NCBI RefSeq assembly: GCF_900220985.1 | Contig: NZ_OCPC01000006.1 | Location: 79,256-143,255, forward strand | Reading direction: 5' to 3' | From: Parahoeflea halophila | GTDB lineage: Bacteria > Pseudomonadota > Alphaproteobacteria > Rhizobiales > Rhizobiaceae | DNA: 64,000 nt | Made by a program: the position numbers and the translations under genes | In this document: piece after piece, positions 7,282 through 15,938 of the stretch | Numbering within the stretch: the first letter of the stretch is position 1 | Layout: every line of letters begins with the position of its first letter | The notes under the pieces: model-generated | What the model saw: only the letters and a program-made list of their open reading frames with translations | What the model was told of the DNA's origin: nothing | Databases searched by the model: none

Positions 7282-7785
7282 GCGTAGTTATCCTGAGGGG
7301 TGTTATCAGACACACTCAAATCATGCGACAAGAATACTTTTCTACTGAAACTTATAATGTAAGAAGCCATGATTCGCATCGAAATGTCCAGTTTCGCCGG
7401 TGACGGCACTCAATCGGCGCAAGCTTCCGGCTCGCGGGTGTATTCGGTTTCCGGTCCCGGTTGCTTGCTCCTGGACGCATGCCACAGGCAAACCCTCCCG
7501 AAACCCGGCAGGGGTCGCAGCCAATTCCGCTGTGTTGATTGTTCCCCTCAAGGTTTGCATGCGAGGCCTCTGCGGGCAATTCTTCCGGCTCTGTCCCGGC
7601 ACCGCTATCCACAGCTAATTTCGCCTGTTCTTTAGGTCATGCTTGAATTAGACAGGATTTGCTGGCCGGAATTGCATCGATTCGATTTGGTTGCCCGCCG
7701 GGATGCGACTATGGTGCAGCCATCATCAGCATTGAAACCCCTGGTACGGTCCCGGCCGACCAGAACCTGCCCGCGAGACCTGTCC
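7282..7785. other. Gene-free region between the 95-aa gene and mgtE
   Basis: No supported gene in about 500 bases. The part at 7282-7370 is more AT-rich and probably holds the promoter of the minus-strand 95-aa gene. The frame of mgtE is open back to 7639, but that segment reads as non-protein. I see no metal-sensing riboswitch structure by eye. Confidence 0.4.
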
Positions 7786-9213
7786 ATGACCGATTCCGCT
7801 GACCGCGATGAAGATACGCCTGTGACCCCATCGGACGCGATGGATCACAACGAAATCTATGGCGAAGACGGGTCGATCCGGCAGGATTATCTGACAGCGA
7901 TCGGGGCGGCGATCGCCGACCGCGATGTACTGTTCCTGCGTGAGCATGTTGTGCGGCTGCATGAATCCGAACTCGGCGACCTGCTGGAATCGATCACTGC
8001 TCCGCAGCGTCACGCCCTGGTGTCGCTGCTTGGCGATGATTTCGATTTTGCGGCCCTGACCGAGGTCGATGAGGTGATCCGCCTCGATATTATCGAGGCA
8101 TTGCCGAACGCCCGGATCGCCGAAGCCCTGGGCGATCTCGATTCCGATGACGCGGTCTATATTCTCGAAGATCTGGACGAGGAAGACCAGAAGGAGATTC
8201 TGGCAGCACTCCCCTTCACCGAGCGGGTCAGGTTGCGCCGGTCGCTCGATTATCCAGAAGACACCGCCGGCCGGCGCATGCAGACGGAATTCGTCGCGGT
8301 GCCGCCCTTCTGGACCGTCGGCCAGACCATCGACTACATGCGCGACGAAGAAGACCTGCCGGACAGTTTCAGCCAGATCTTCGTCATTGATCCGACCTTC
8401 AAGCTCGTCGGCGCCGTCGCGCTCGACAAGATCCTTCGCACCAAGCGGCTGGTGCGCATCGAGGAGGTCATGGACGAAACCCGCTATCGCATCGATGCCG
8501 AAATGGATCAGGAGGAAGCCGCGCAGCTGTTTGAGCAATACGACCTTCTTTCCGCGGCCGTGGTCGATGAGAACGAACGGCTGGTGGGTGTCCTGACCAT
8601 TGACGACGTGGTCGACGTCATCAACGAGGAAGCCGAGGAAGACATCAAGCGCCTCGGGGGTGTCGGCGACGAGGAACTTTCCGACAGCATCCTGTCGACT
8701 GTCCGCTCGCGTTTCAGCTGGCTGCTGATCAATCTCGCAACGGCAATTCTCGCCTCTGCCGTAATCAGCCTGTTTGACGCCACTATCGAGCAGATGGTGG
8801 CGCTGGCGGTGCTGATGCCGATCGTTGCATCCATGGGCGGCAACGCCGGAACCCAGACAATGACCGTGACCGTGCGGGCGCTCGCCACCCGCGACCTCGA
8901 TATCTACAACGCCGGCCGAATTATCCGCCGCGAGGCATCGGTCGGGTTGATCAACGGTGTGCTGTTTGCGGTCATCATCGGCGTCGTCGCAGGCTACTGG
9001 TTTTCCAGCAACGGCCTTGGCGGAATCATCGCAGCGGCGATGATAGTCAACATGCTGGCTGCAGCCCTGGCAGGCATCCTGCTGCCGCTGCTGCTGGACA
9101 AGGTGGGGGCGGACCCGGCCATCGCCTCGGCTGTGTTTGTCACCACGGTGACAGATGTGGTCGGCTTCTTCGCCTTTCTCGGCCTGGCAGGCTGGTGGTT
9201 GTCACTGGCTTGA
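7786..9213 (+). CDS. mgtE: MgtE magnesium transporter
   Basis: A 475-residue Mg2+ channel/transporter of the inner membrane. In order: acidic N domain of helical repeats (about 30-150, with ALGDLDSDDAVYILEDLDEED), two CBS domains (about 155-275, including LVGVLTIDDVVDVI), the plug helix, and five C-terminal membrane helices with the family pore motif MPIVASMGGNAGTQT and a late VTTVTDVVGF. ATG 7786 gives the usual length; an earlier in-frame ATG at 7711 adds only non-conserved residues. It stands as a single gene, followed by a MerR-family regulator 84 bp downstream. Confidence 0.95.
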   Translation: MTDSADRDEDTPVTPSDAMDHNEIYGEDGSIRQDYLTAIGAAIADRDVLFLREHVVRLHESELGDLLESITAPQRHALVSLLGDDFDFAALTEVDEVIRLDIIEALPNARIAEALGDLDSDDAVYILEDLDEEDQKEILAALPFTERVRLRRSLDYPEDTAGRRMQTEFVAVPPFWTVGQTIDYMRDEEDLPDSFSQIFVIDPTFKLVGAVALDKILRTKRLVRIEEVMDETRYRIDAEMDQEEAAQLFEQYDLLSAAVVDENERLVGVLTIDDVVDVINEEAEEDIKRLGGVGDEELSDSILSTVRSRFSWLLINLATAILASAVISLFDATIEQMVALAVLMPIVASMGGNAGTQTMTVTVRALATRDLDIYNAGRIIRREASVGLINGVLFAVIIGVVAGYWFSSNGLGGIIAAAMIVNMLAAALAGILLPLLLDKVGADPAIASAVFVTTVTDVVGFFAFLGLAGWWLSLA

Positions 9214-9250
9214 ATTGTCACCGGAGTGCGGTGGTCACGAGGCTGGTTTT

Positions 9251-9272
9251 GACTTATACGTAAAAGTAAGTC
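9251..9272. promoter_or_regulatory. Palindromic operator/promoter upstream of the MerR gene
   Basis: GACTTA (9251-9256), ten bases including TACGTAAAAG, then TAAGTC (9267-9272), a perfect 6-bp inverted repeat starting within a TTGACT -35-like box. LiuR-like MerR regulators of proteobacteria bind ACGTAAA-type palindromes between promoter elements, so this fits an autoregulatory site. The site is only 26 bp from the start codon. Confidence 0.55.
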
Positions 9273-9297
9273 GTAACGAGTTTTGGGATCCAAGCTT

Positions 9298-9684
9298 TTG
9301 GACAAGTACTACACAATCACCGAGTTGACCCGCGAGTTCGGGATTTCGACACGGACCTTGCGCTTTTACGAGGACGAGGGGCTGATCCATCCCGAGCGCC
9401 GTGGCCGCACCCGCCTGTTCCGGTCGACCGACCGGCGGCTGATTCAGGAGATTTTGCGCGGCCGCCGCATTGGCTTCACCATAGCGGAAATCCGCGAGAT
9501 CATACAGGTCTACAAGGACCCACCCGGCGAGGCGGGCCAATTGCGGCTGCTGATGCGCAAGGTCGAGGAGAAGCGTGAGGACTTGCGCCAGAAGCGCAGG
9601 GATATCGAGGAGACGCTGTTGGAACTCGACCACATTGAGGAATCCTGCCTGACGCGGCTGGCCGAGATCGGCGTCAATACTTAA
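9298..9684 (+). CDS. MerR-family regulator, LiuR-like
   Basis: A 128-residue MerR regulator. The N-terminal winged helix-turn-helix is clear: YYTITELTREFGISTRTLRF, then YEDEGLIHPERRGRTRLF, and a dimerising coiled coil in RKVEEKREDLRQKRRDIEETLLELDHI at about 85-112. Start TTG 9298 yields the family-typical MDKYYTITEL; TTG 9283 would add five residues. The few cysteines argue against a metal sensor. LiuR-type members control branched-chain amino acid/acyl-CoA degradation, but no such genes adjoin it here, so its target is open. A palindrome sits directly upstream. Confidence 0.82.
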   Translation: MDKYYTITELTREFGISTRTLRFYEDEGLIHPERRGRTRLFRSTDRRLIQEILRGRRIGFTIAEIREIIQVYKDPPGEAGQLRLLMRKVEEKREDLRQKRRDIEETLLELDHIEESCLTRLAEIGVNT

Positions 9685-9717
9685 TACCTCGCATCCTCTC
9701 CGGAAGATTCGTAGCAC

Positions 9718-10182
9718 TCAGATCCAACGTCTGACTTTGCGGCAATAGGCTTCGAACTGGTACCCGAACTTGGCGAGCAGGTGGTTCTCCTCCCGCCTGA
9801 TGGCAAGATAATGCGTCATCACGCCGTCGACCGGGGCCAGCAGCAGGAACCAGGCATTCATTGTAACGCAGCCCATGCCTACCAGCAGTACCATGTTGGC
9901 GACATAGATCGGGTTGCGGCTCAAGCCGAACGGCCCGTGGTCGACAAGACGGTTTGTTCCACGATTGGGTAGTATCGTTGTGTGCGCCTCGTGCAAGGTG
10001 CGCATCGCCCAGAGATCGATGCCGATGGCCCCGATGATCAGCAAGCCACCCAGGATCCGGATGCCGCCAAACTCGAGCGGCAGCGGGACGGTCCGGCCGA
10101 GCAGGATGGCTGCCAGTGTGGAGACCAACAGCAGCAAGGGCGGCCAAGGAATGGAATTCGGTCTCTCTTTGTAAATGTTCAT
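9718..10182 (-). CDS. Isoprenylcysteine carboxyl methyltransferase-like membrane protein
   Basis: A 154-residue integral membrane protein of the ICMT/PEMT family, which methylates small acceptors using S-adenosylmethionine. About four helices are visible, with the family signature LVDHGPFGLSRNPIYVANMV and the terminal REENHLLAKFGYQFEAYCRKVRRWI. ATG 10182 is taken as the start (a longer form begins at 10224). The true substrate of bacterial members is mostly unknown; a phospholipid or quinone-like target is possible. It converges with the MerR gene. Confidence 0.8.
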   Translation of the reverse strand: MNIYKERPNSIPWPPLLLLVSTLAAILLGRTVPLPLEFGGIRILGGLLIIGAIGIDLWAMRTLHEAHTTILPNRGTNRLVDHGPFGLSRNPIYVANMVLLVGMGCVTMNAWFLLLAPVDGVMTHYLAIRREENHLLAKFGYQFEAYCRKVRRWI

Positions 10183-10242
10183 CGATCTCAATCCCGATAG
10201 AGCAGGAGTGGCCTGAAAAATCATGTCTTACCCAAACTCGTC

Positions 10243-11223
10243 CTATTTGAACCTGGCGGTGCATTGTTCGGCGATAGCCGGAATGCGGGTGTCTGATTCC
10301 TGTGTGATCCGTCCCGTTACGAAGGGCTGGAACAGGTTTTGTGAAAGCAATTCGTCGGTCACGCAGCTGCAAAACTGATTGCAGAAAGCCACGCTGCTGC
10401 TGGCCTCGCAGCTGATCCGGCATTCCGAGATGAAGCCGGGCAGCGGGTCCGGAGCGGGGGGCGGATTTATCTGCGAAAACGTCCACACCAAAGCGATCAG
10501 CACGGGCTGATGCACCAGATAAAAGGCCAGACTGTGGCGTCCGCAAAATCGTGTTGCAAGGGCGGCTCGGGAAGCGCCGGTTCCGACCGATGCCAGCCGC
10601 TCGGTCCAGCCGCGCGATACCGCAAGTCCGGTCAGGCCCATGCCGATCAGGAAGGGGCCAAGCCAGGGCAGCAGCGGCACGAAATCATTGGACCGCGGCG
10701 GCACGGTGAACAAGCCGACCCAGGACAGCCACACCGGATTGAAGGCCTCGTTGCGATAGACCGCAGGAAGGATGAGGCAGATTACTCCGATCGCAAGCGT
10801 GGCCAGCCAGGGCAGGCGCAGAAAAGCCAGACCGATCAGGCTGCTGGCGGCGATGGCGTGCAGGATGCCGAAGTGGATGAAGCTTCCGGGTATGGCGAGA
10901 AAGGTTGCCAGGCTGATCATCGCGGCGGCTCCGGCAACCAGTGCAAGCCGCTTGAGAAAGGCAGCCGGCCTTAGCCGCCAGCCATGCGCCAGAACCAGAC
11001 TGACTCCTGCGAGGAACAGGAAACTCCCGGCGATCAGCCGGGCATAGGCCTTGAGCAGCCCTTGTGTGCTTGTTCCCGGTTCGAGATAGCCGAAAAACTC
11101 GAGATCCCAGCAGAAATGATAGCTTGCCATGGCGAAAAGTGCCAGGCCTCTTGCCAGGTCGAGCAGTTCGATGCGCCTGACCGATGGTGCGGAATATGGC
11201 GGGTCGCCGGCAGTGTCACTCAA
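10243..11223 (-). CDS. DUF1624 (heparan-alpha-glucosaminide N-acetyltransferase-like) membrane protein
   Basis: A 326-residue polytopic inner-membrane protein of the DUF1624/acyltransferase-3-like group. The family opening RRIELLDLARGLALFAMASYHFCWDLEFFGY is at the N-terminus, followed by about seven or eight helices and the late FCGRHSLAFYLVHQPVLIAL motif. After that comes a 60-residue Cys-rich tail (four Cys within about 25 residues). TTG 11223 is chosen because GGAG lies 8 bases upstream; TTG 11289 would add 22 unconserved residues. The activity of bacterial members is not established, though transfer of acyl groups to envelope sugars is suspected. Confidence 0.8.
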   Translation of the reverse strand: MSDTAGDPPYSAPSVRRIELLDLARGLALFAMASYHFCWDLEFFGYLEPGTSTQGLLKAYARLIAGSFLFLAGVSLVLAHGWRLRPAAFLKRLALVAGAAAMISLATFLAIPGSFIHFGILHAIAASSLIGLAFLRLPWLATLAIGVICLILPAVYRNEAFNPVWLSWVGLFTVPPRSNDFVPLLPWLGPFLIGMGLTGLAVSRGWTERLASVGTGASRAALATRFCGRHSLAFYLVHQPVLIALVWTFSQINPPPAPDPLPGFISECRISCEASSSVAFCNQFCSCVTDELLSQNLFQPFVTGRITQESDTRIPAIAEQCTARFK

Positions 11224-11392
11224 ACTTTTCGCTCCATGAGCCGCATCGGCGGCAGCGGCAAATGGTAGGCCAAAGCTAGGGGCGGTCAATCGGATTCAGC
11301 CGCCGCAGCCATCCAGCCTGTGGATCAATCGCGCATGGCCGCACCCGTTCGAAAGAAAAATGCCGCCAGGCAGTAGAGGTCCGGGTGCGGCT

Positions 11393-12307
11393 TCAACCCG
11401 CGTTTTGCGCCGGCGTTTTCCCGCTGCTCACATACAGCCCCGCCAGAACCAGCACCAGTGCCGCCACCAGGCCCACTGACAACGGTTCATCCAGGATGAG
11501 CACCCCGAGCGCCACGCCGAAGACAGGAATCAGATTGATCGACAGCGAAAACCGGGTGTAGCCGACGGTCCGGATCAACGAGAACCGCAGGATGTAGGCG
11601 ATGCCCGTGGGGAACAGGCCGAGAAAGATCAGGGCGCCGATCACCGGGCCTGAATAGGCTCCGGTCGGAAGCCCTTCCGTGATCAGCGCCAGCGGAACGA
11701 GCACCACCGAGCCGATTGCCAGAGCCAGTCCGGCAAGCCGCACCGGAGGTATGGTGATGCGCCTGATCAGCAGCCCGGCGGCAACGTAGCAGAACGATGC
11801 GCCAAGGGCTGCGAGCTGCCCCATCAGCGAGTTTCCGGAGAGCCCGTTGAACACGCTTGGTCCGACAAGCACGAGGATGCCTGAAAAGCCCAGAAGCACC
11901 GACACAAGCTTGCGCCGGGTCAGCCGGTCATCATCGGTCATCAGGTGGCTGCCGATGAGCGCCAGGAAGGGGCCGGTTCCCATTAAAAGCGACAACACGC
12001 TGGCTTCGACGCTCTGGCTCGCCCAGCCGATCAGTATGAACGGTGCCACCACGTTCAAGAGCGCCATGCCTGAAATCAGCATCCATTGCGACGGGCTGGC
12101 CGGCCAGACCATTCCCCGCCAGATCGCATAGGGCAGCAAGACCAGGAAGCCGATCCCGACGCGGATTGCGGCCAGCGAAACCGGGCCTGTCTCCGGGACC
12201 GCCACACGTACCGCGATGAAGCCCGAGGCCAGCATCAAGGACGTCATCACCATGAGACCGAGATCGAGGCGGTTCGGTTCACGTATGGCTGGCGACGGCT
12301 GGCTCAT
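11393..12307 (-). CDS. EamA/DMT-family transporter
   Basis: A 304-residue drug/metabolite transporter with ten predicted helices in two EamA repeats, e.g. LMVMTSLMLASGFIAVR at the start and SINLIPVFGVALGVLILDEP late in the second half, a classic EamA signature. ATG 12307 overlaps the DUF3253 stop as ATGA, so the two are translationally coupled; longer readings of the frame into that gene are not real. Third gene of the DUF599-DUF3253-EamA operon. Substrate unknown. Confidence 0.9.
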   Translation of the reverse strand: MSQPSPAIREPNRLDLGLMVMTSLMLASGFIAVRVAVPETGPVSLAAIRVGIGFLVLLPYAIWRGMVWPASPSQWMLISGMALLNVVAPFILIGWASQSVEASVLSLLMGTGPFLALIGSHLMTDDDRLTRRKLVSVLLGFSGILVLVGPSVFNGLSGNSLMGQLAALGASFCYVAAGLLIRRITIPPVRLAGLALAIGSVVLVPLALITEGLPTGAYSGPVIGALIFLGLFPTGIAYILRFSLIRTVGYTRFSLSINLIPVFGVALGVLILDEPLSVGLVAALVLVLAGLYVSSGKTPAQNAG

Positions 12308-12606
12308 GCCGTTTCGCTGGCCGGCGAATTGCCCGCACCGGGCAGTGCCAGTCTGTAGACCCCGCGGAAGGCTGCCGGATCGGCAGGCTTGTTCTTGCGC
12401 AGGATGACGATCTCTCCGTTGTGTGCCATCTCGATGGCAACCGCACGCAGCGGCTTCATCAGCCGGCTCCACTGACGTTCGTCGGAGCCCAGAAGTCTGC
12501 GGGCTGCTTCGGTTGGTGAAATGCTCTTTCCCGGTGGCAGCTCGGCAAGCAGGTCGAGGATGGCACGGCGCAATTGCTCGGGCGAAAAGGCTTTTTGCTG
12601 GGTCAA
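12304..12606 (-). CDS. DUF3253 protein (winged-helix-like)
   Basis: A 100-residue protein of the DUF3253 family, whose fold resembles a small winged helix: LRRAILDLLAELPPGKSISPTEAARRLLG followed by WSRLMKPLRAVAIEMAHNGEIVILRKNKP. It begins at TTG 12606, which overlaps the DUF599 stop as TTGA, and ends overlapping the EamA start as ATGA. No catalytic residues are evident; nucleic-acid binding is a guess from fold resemblance. Tight overlap on both sides shows co-translation with two membrane proteins. Confidence 0.85.
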   Translation of the reverse strand: MTQQKAFSPEQLRRAILDLLAELPPGKSISPTEAARRLLGSDERQWSRLMKPLRAVAIEMAHNGEIVILRKNKPADPAAFRGVYRLALPGAGNSPASETA

Positions 12607-13298
12607 CTCAGTACGGTGTCCTTGAGAATGGCGTCCCGCGCATTGGAAAAGAATTGCCTGCGGAGCAGCACCAGGATCACCAGCGTCGTCGAGCCCATGA
12701 GCACGAATGGTCCGGCAAACCAGCCCAGATAACCGATCGACAGGAAGATCGCCCTTAGCCCGGCATTGAAGTGACGTCCGGCAAGCACATTCAGCGACGC
12801 GGCGCGATTGGCCGCGGCTTCCAGTTCCTCCGCATTACCTTTGACGTCGTCCTTCATCGGAATCGCGCCGAACAGAATGGAGGAGTAATTGAACAGCCTG
12901 TAGGACCATCCGAACTTGAAGAACGCGTAGGCAAAGATACCGATCAACCCGAACAGCTTGATCTCGAAAACCGCAGCGTCCGCCACCAGGGGAATCGGCA
13001 GGTCATCGGCAACCGCCAGCACCCGTTCGGTCGCACCCAGCAGCGCGAAACACCCACCGATGGCGAAAATCGTCGTGGAAGCAAAAAAGGCGGTGCCGTT
13101 TTGCAGCCCGGTCATGATCGCGGTGTCGATCATGCGCAGGTCACGCCGTGCTGCCACCTGGATCCAGCGCTTGCGGTGCTGGTTCATCGCTGTCGTCAGG
13201 CTGACCCGCTTGATCGGGAGATGATTGTTCGATGCCAGCGAGAAGAGGAACCAGGAAATCGCCAACCAGCCGATGGCCAGATAATCATAGTTTGTCAT
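12603..13298 (-). CDS. DUF599 family membrane protein
   Basis: A 231-residue membrane protein of the DUF599 family, widespread in proteobacteria with no known function. Four hydrophobic segments are visible, at about 5-25, 70-90 (FFASTTIFAIGGCFALLGA), 112-130 and 185-218. The family hallmark, an Asn/Arg-rich loop with TTAMNQHRKRWIQ, lies near residue 35. ATG 13298 is the first in frame. It heads the overlapping three-gene operon with DUF3253 and an EamA transporter. Confidence 0.88.
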   Translation of the reverse strand: MTNYDYLAIGWLAISWFLFSLASNNHLPIKRVSLTTAMNQHRKRWIQVAARRDLRMIDTAIMTGLQNGTAFFASTTIFAIGGCFALLGATERVLAVADDLPIPLVADAAVFEIKLFGLIGIFAYAFFKFGWSYRLFNYSSILFGAIPMKDDVKGNAEELEAAANRAASLNVLAGRHFNAGLRAIFLSIGYLGWFAGPFVLMGSTTLVILVLLRRQFFSNARDAILKDTVLS

Positions 13299-13609
13299 GG
13301 GCTGGTTTTGGCATGAAGCGCCACCTGAGGCAAAGCCTTCGTGCGCGCTGCGCGTTTTAATAAAATCTTCATCTCCATGGCCAAACTGTGGGCCTGTCAG
13401 ATTGTACGGATTTGCCAGCTTCCGTGTAAGTCATTGATCTCACATTGAGCCATGCACAAACGGGGGATCTGATATGAAAAAGTTGTCACAGAATTGCCTT
13501 TTTTTGCAGTTGCGTAAAAATTACCAAAACGTTAAACACCCGGTCCTGCGCTGAGCGTGCCCCCCGGCGGCGACGCGGCCAGAGTCACAGTTTTATCACC
13601 GGAGTGATC
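13299..13609. other. Intergenic region upstream of the 33-codon gene
   Basis: About 310 bases with no established gene. It is more AT-rich than its surroundings around 13360-13545, as expected for a promoter region, and includes the doubtful short frame at 13474. The sequence TTGCAGTTGCG near 13506 could be part of a promoter but I cannot place a reliable -10. Confidence 0.35.
13474..13554 (+). CDS. Possible 26-residue peptide
   Basis: Short frame MKKLSQNCLFLQLRKNYQNV plus six residues, with a strong GGGGGA 6 bases before ATG 13474. Basic and Asn/Gln-rich; unrecognised. It lies upstream of the 33-codon membrane peptide gene. It could be a leader peptide or chance; only the Shine-Dalgarno supports it. 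Confidence 0.25.
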   Translation: MKKLSQNCLFLQLRKNYQNVKHPVLR

Positions 13610-13711
13610 ATGGAAGAGACCGCACAGAAATCCTGCTGGGGCATTACCGCCCGCGCAGTGATTGGTTTTTCGGGTATTCTCGCACTGGCCTACCTTTTCG
13701 GCGGCATCTGA
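13610..13711 (+). CDS. 33-residue single-pass membrane peptide
   Basis: A very small gene with all the signs of being real: GGAG 5 bases before ATG 13610, a product with a charged start (MEETAQKSCW) followed by one hydrophobic helix (about 12-32, TARAVIGFSGILALAYLF), and a strong terminator 22 bases after the stop. It is therefore its own short transcription unit. I do not recognise the family. Single-helix peptides of this size often modulate membrane enzymes or transporters; the partner is unknown. Confidence 0.65.
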   Translation: MEETAQKSCWGITARAVIGFSGILALAYLFGGI

Positions 13712-13733
13712 GCGACAGAGTGATCTGACAGAG

Positions 13734-13768
13734 GCAGCGCCTGGCCACCCGGTCGGCGCTGCTTTTTT
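13734..13768 (+). terminator. Rho-independent terminator of the 33-codon gene
   Basis: Perfect 8-bp GC-rich stem GCAGCGCC (13734-13741) / GGCGCTGC (13755-13762), then six T. It closes the short transcript upstream of the L-serine ammonia-lyase gene. Confidence 0.85.
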
Positions 13769-13901
13769 GTGTCCGGATTTCAGGTGGTTCCCTGATTCTG
13801 GTCACCAGTGTCGCTTGAGCGGCATCAGGAGTCGGTAGATTGACGTGCGGAAGCGCAAACCGCATGTAAGCTGTGCGAACATACCGGAGCTTCCGCGAAC
13901 C

Positions 13902-15302
13902 ATGTTTCTTTCAGTCTTTGATGTCTTCAAGATTGGCGTCGGCCCATCGAGTTCCCACACCATGGGGCCGATGTCTGCGGCCGTGCGTTTTCTCAACGAG
14001 GTGGCGGGGCCTGACTGGCCTCGTCCTGCCGGCGCCAGAATAGACCGCATCCGGGTCAGCCTGCACGGCTCGCTGGCGTTCACCGGTGTTGGCCACGGCA
14101 CGGGCAGGGCAGTGGTGCTGGGCCTCACCGGCGAGTTGCCGGACCAGGTCGACCCCGACCGCATGGATGAGATCATCGCCGGCGTTGAGCAGGACCGGAA
14201 GATCAGTCCTCCGGGCCATCCCGACTACCATTTCGACCCGAAGGCGGATTTGGTTTTTGACAAGAAGCAGGCCCTTCCCGGGCATGCCAACGGCATGACG
14301 TTTTCCGCCCTCGACCCGGACGGCAACACGCTGCTGCGGCGAATCTATTATTCGGTCGGCGGCGGATTTGTCGTCTCCGACACCGAGCTGGAAGCAATGA
14401 AGAGCAAGACAAAGGCTCCGGTCGACAAGGCCGTTCCGTATCCTTTCCGCAATGCCAAGCAGATGCTGGAGATGGCGGCCAGGACCGGGCTGACCATCGC
14501 CCAGATGAAGCGCGCCAACGAGGAAATTCACATCTCGGGCGAAGAGCTCGATGCCGGGCTGGACCGGATCTGGAGCGCCATGAACGGCTGCATCGACCGC
14601 GGCCTGTCGGGCGAGGGCATCATGCCGGGCGGGCTCAAGGTGCGCCGCCGCGCGCGCATCCTGCATGACAAACTTCAGGATGAATGGCGGCAGAACCGAC
14701 GCAACCCGCTGCTCGCCAACGACTGGCTCAGCGTCTATGCCATGGCGGTCAATGAGGAGAATGCCGTGGGCGGCCGCGTCGTCACCGCACCGACCAACGG
14801 CGCGGCAGGCGTCATCCCGGCCACCATCCGCTACGTCATGCAGTTTCATGACGGCGCCGATCAGCAAGCCATTCGCGACTACCTGCTGACTGCGGCCGCC
14901 ATCGGCGGCATAATCAAGCACAACGCCTCGATTTCCGGTGCCGAAGTCGGCTGCCAGGGCGAAGTCGGATCGGCTGCTGCTATGTCTGCGGCGGGTCTGG
15001 CCGCCGTCATGGGCGGCACGCCCGAGCAGATCGAAAACGCCGCCGAGATTGCGCTCGAGCATCATCTCGGCATGACCTGCGATCCGGTTGGCGGGCTTGT
15101 CCAGGTCCCCTGCATCGAGCGCAATGCGCTGGGCGCGGTCAAGGCAGTTACCGCCGCGTCGCTGGCGATGAAGGGAGACGGCAAGCACTTCGTGCCGCTC
15201 GATGCCTGTATCGAGACCATGCGGCAGACCGGTCTCGACATGAACGAGCGCTACAAGGAAACCTCCACCGGGGGCCTCGCGGTCAACGTGGTCGAGTGCT
15301 GA
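13902..15302 (+). CDS. sdaA: L-serine ammonia-lyase (iron-sulfur dependent, single chain)
   Basis: A 466-residue enzyme that deaminates L-serine to pyruvate and ammonia using a [4Fe-4S] cluster. The beta-type N-terminal part begins [20 protein letters not shown] and the alpha part carries the cluster cysteines in [20 protein letters not shown] and VPCIERN, plus the [12 protein letters not shown] motif. ATG 13902 directly precedes the conserved start, with GGAG 11 bases upstream. Single-chain length is normal (about 455-470). Stands alone; the nearby DUF1489 gene is probably separate. Confidence 0.95.
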   Translation: MFLSVFDVFKIGVGPSSSHTMGPMSAAVRFLNEVAGPDWPRPAGARIDRIRVSLHGSLAFTGVGHGTGRAVVLGLTGELPDQVDPDRMDEIIAGVEQDRKISPPGHPDYHFDPKADLVFDKKQALPGHANGMTFSALDPDGNTLLRRIYYSVGGGFVVSDTELEAMKSKTKAPVDKAVPYPFRNAKQMLEMAARTGLTIAQMKRANEEIHISGEELDAGLDRIWSAMNGCIDRGLSGEGIMPGGLKVRRRARILHDKLQDEWRQNRRNPLLANDWLSVYAMAVNEENAVGGRVVTAPTNGAAGVIPATIRYVMQFHDGADQQAIRDYLLTAAAIGGIIKHNASISGAEVGCQGEVGSAAAMSAAGLAAVMGGTPEQIENAAEIALEHHLGMTCDPVGGLVQVPCIERNALGAVKAVTAASLAMKGDGKHFVPLDACIETMRQTGLDMNERYKETSTGGLAVNVVEC

Positions 15303-15410
15303 CATTCGGGCAAGGACAAGAGGCGTCCTGATCGCACGCTCTGTGGATGGTGCCGGGTTTGGTCTGCACCCGTCTTGACCCGGGAGCACCGGCACCCGAT
15401 GTAATTGGAT

Positions 15411-15848
15411 ATGGCACTTCACCTACTGAAACTATGTGTCGGCGCGGAAAGCGTCGAAGATCAGCGTGACTGGATAGAGCGCCGTCTCGCCATGGCTGTA
15501 GCAGCCGCGCAGACGCCGGAGCAAATTCACACCACCCGCATGGTCCCCAAGCGCGCCGCCGAACTCGTCGACGGCGGATCGCTCTACTGGGTGATCAAGG
15601 GCAACATCCAGGCCCGTCAGCGTTTGCTCGAAATTCGCCCCTTTACCGACGCAGACGGCATTTCGCGCTGTCATCTGGTCCTGGAACCGGTTCTGCACGA
15701 GACCTCCTGGGCTCCGCGCCGCCCGTTTCAGGGCTGGCGTTATCTCGATCCCAAGGATGCGCCGCCCGATCTTGCGGCTTCTGGCGCCGATGGCGAGGAC
15801 CTGCCACCCGAACTCAAGCGCGAATTGGCTGGCCTCGGACTTCTGTAG
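15411..15848 (+). CDS. DUF1489 family protein
   Basis: A 145-residue cytosolic protein of the alphaproteobacterial DUF1489 family, function unknown. Conserved parts include HLLKLCVGAESVEDQ at the start, HTTRMVPKRAAELVDGGSLYWVIKG in the middle, and RRPFQGWRYL near the C-terminus. Length is typical. ATG 15411 has no strong ribosome-binding site; an in-frame TTG at 15405 is the alternative. It is almost universal in Hyphomicrobiales, so probably housekeeping. Confidence 0.9.
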   Translation: MALHLLKLCVGAESVEDQRDWIERRLAMAVAAAQTPEQIHTTRMVPKRAAELVDGGSLYWVIKGNIQARQRLLEIRPFTDADGISRCHLVLEPVLHETSWAPRRPFQGWRYLDPKDAPPDLAASGADGEDLPPELKRELAGLGLL

Positions 15849-15938
15849 AACGGACTTGCCACCCGGGACTTGTGTTATCCGGATAAAGCGCCACATTGAG
15901 GATAAATGCAGCAACCGATGAGTTGATACCCGGATCCC

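Noticed and set aside
13911-15422. A 503-codon frame opposite the L-serine ammonia-lyase gene
   Set aside because: Shadow of a confident gene; there is no ribosome-binding site and no recognisable domain.
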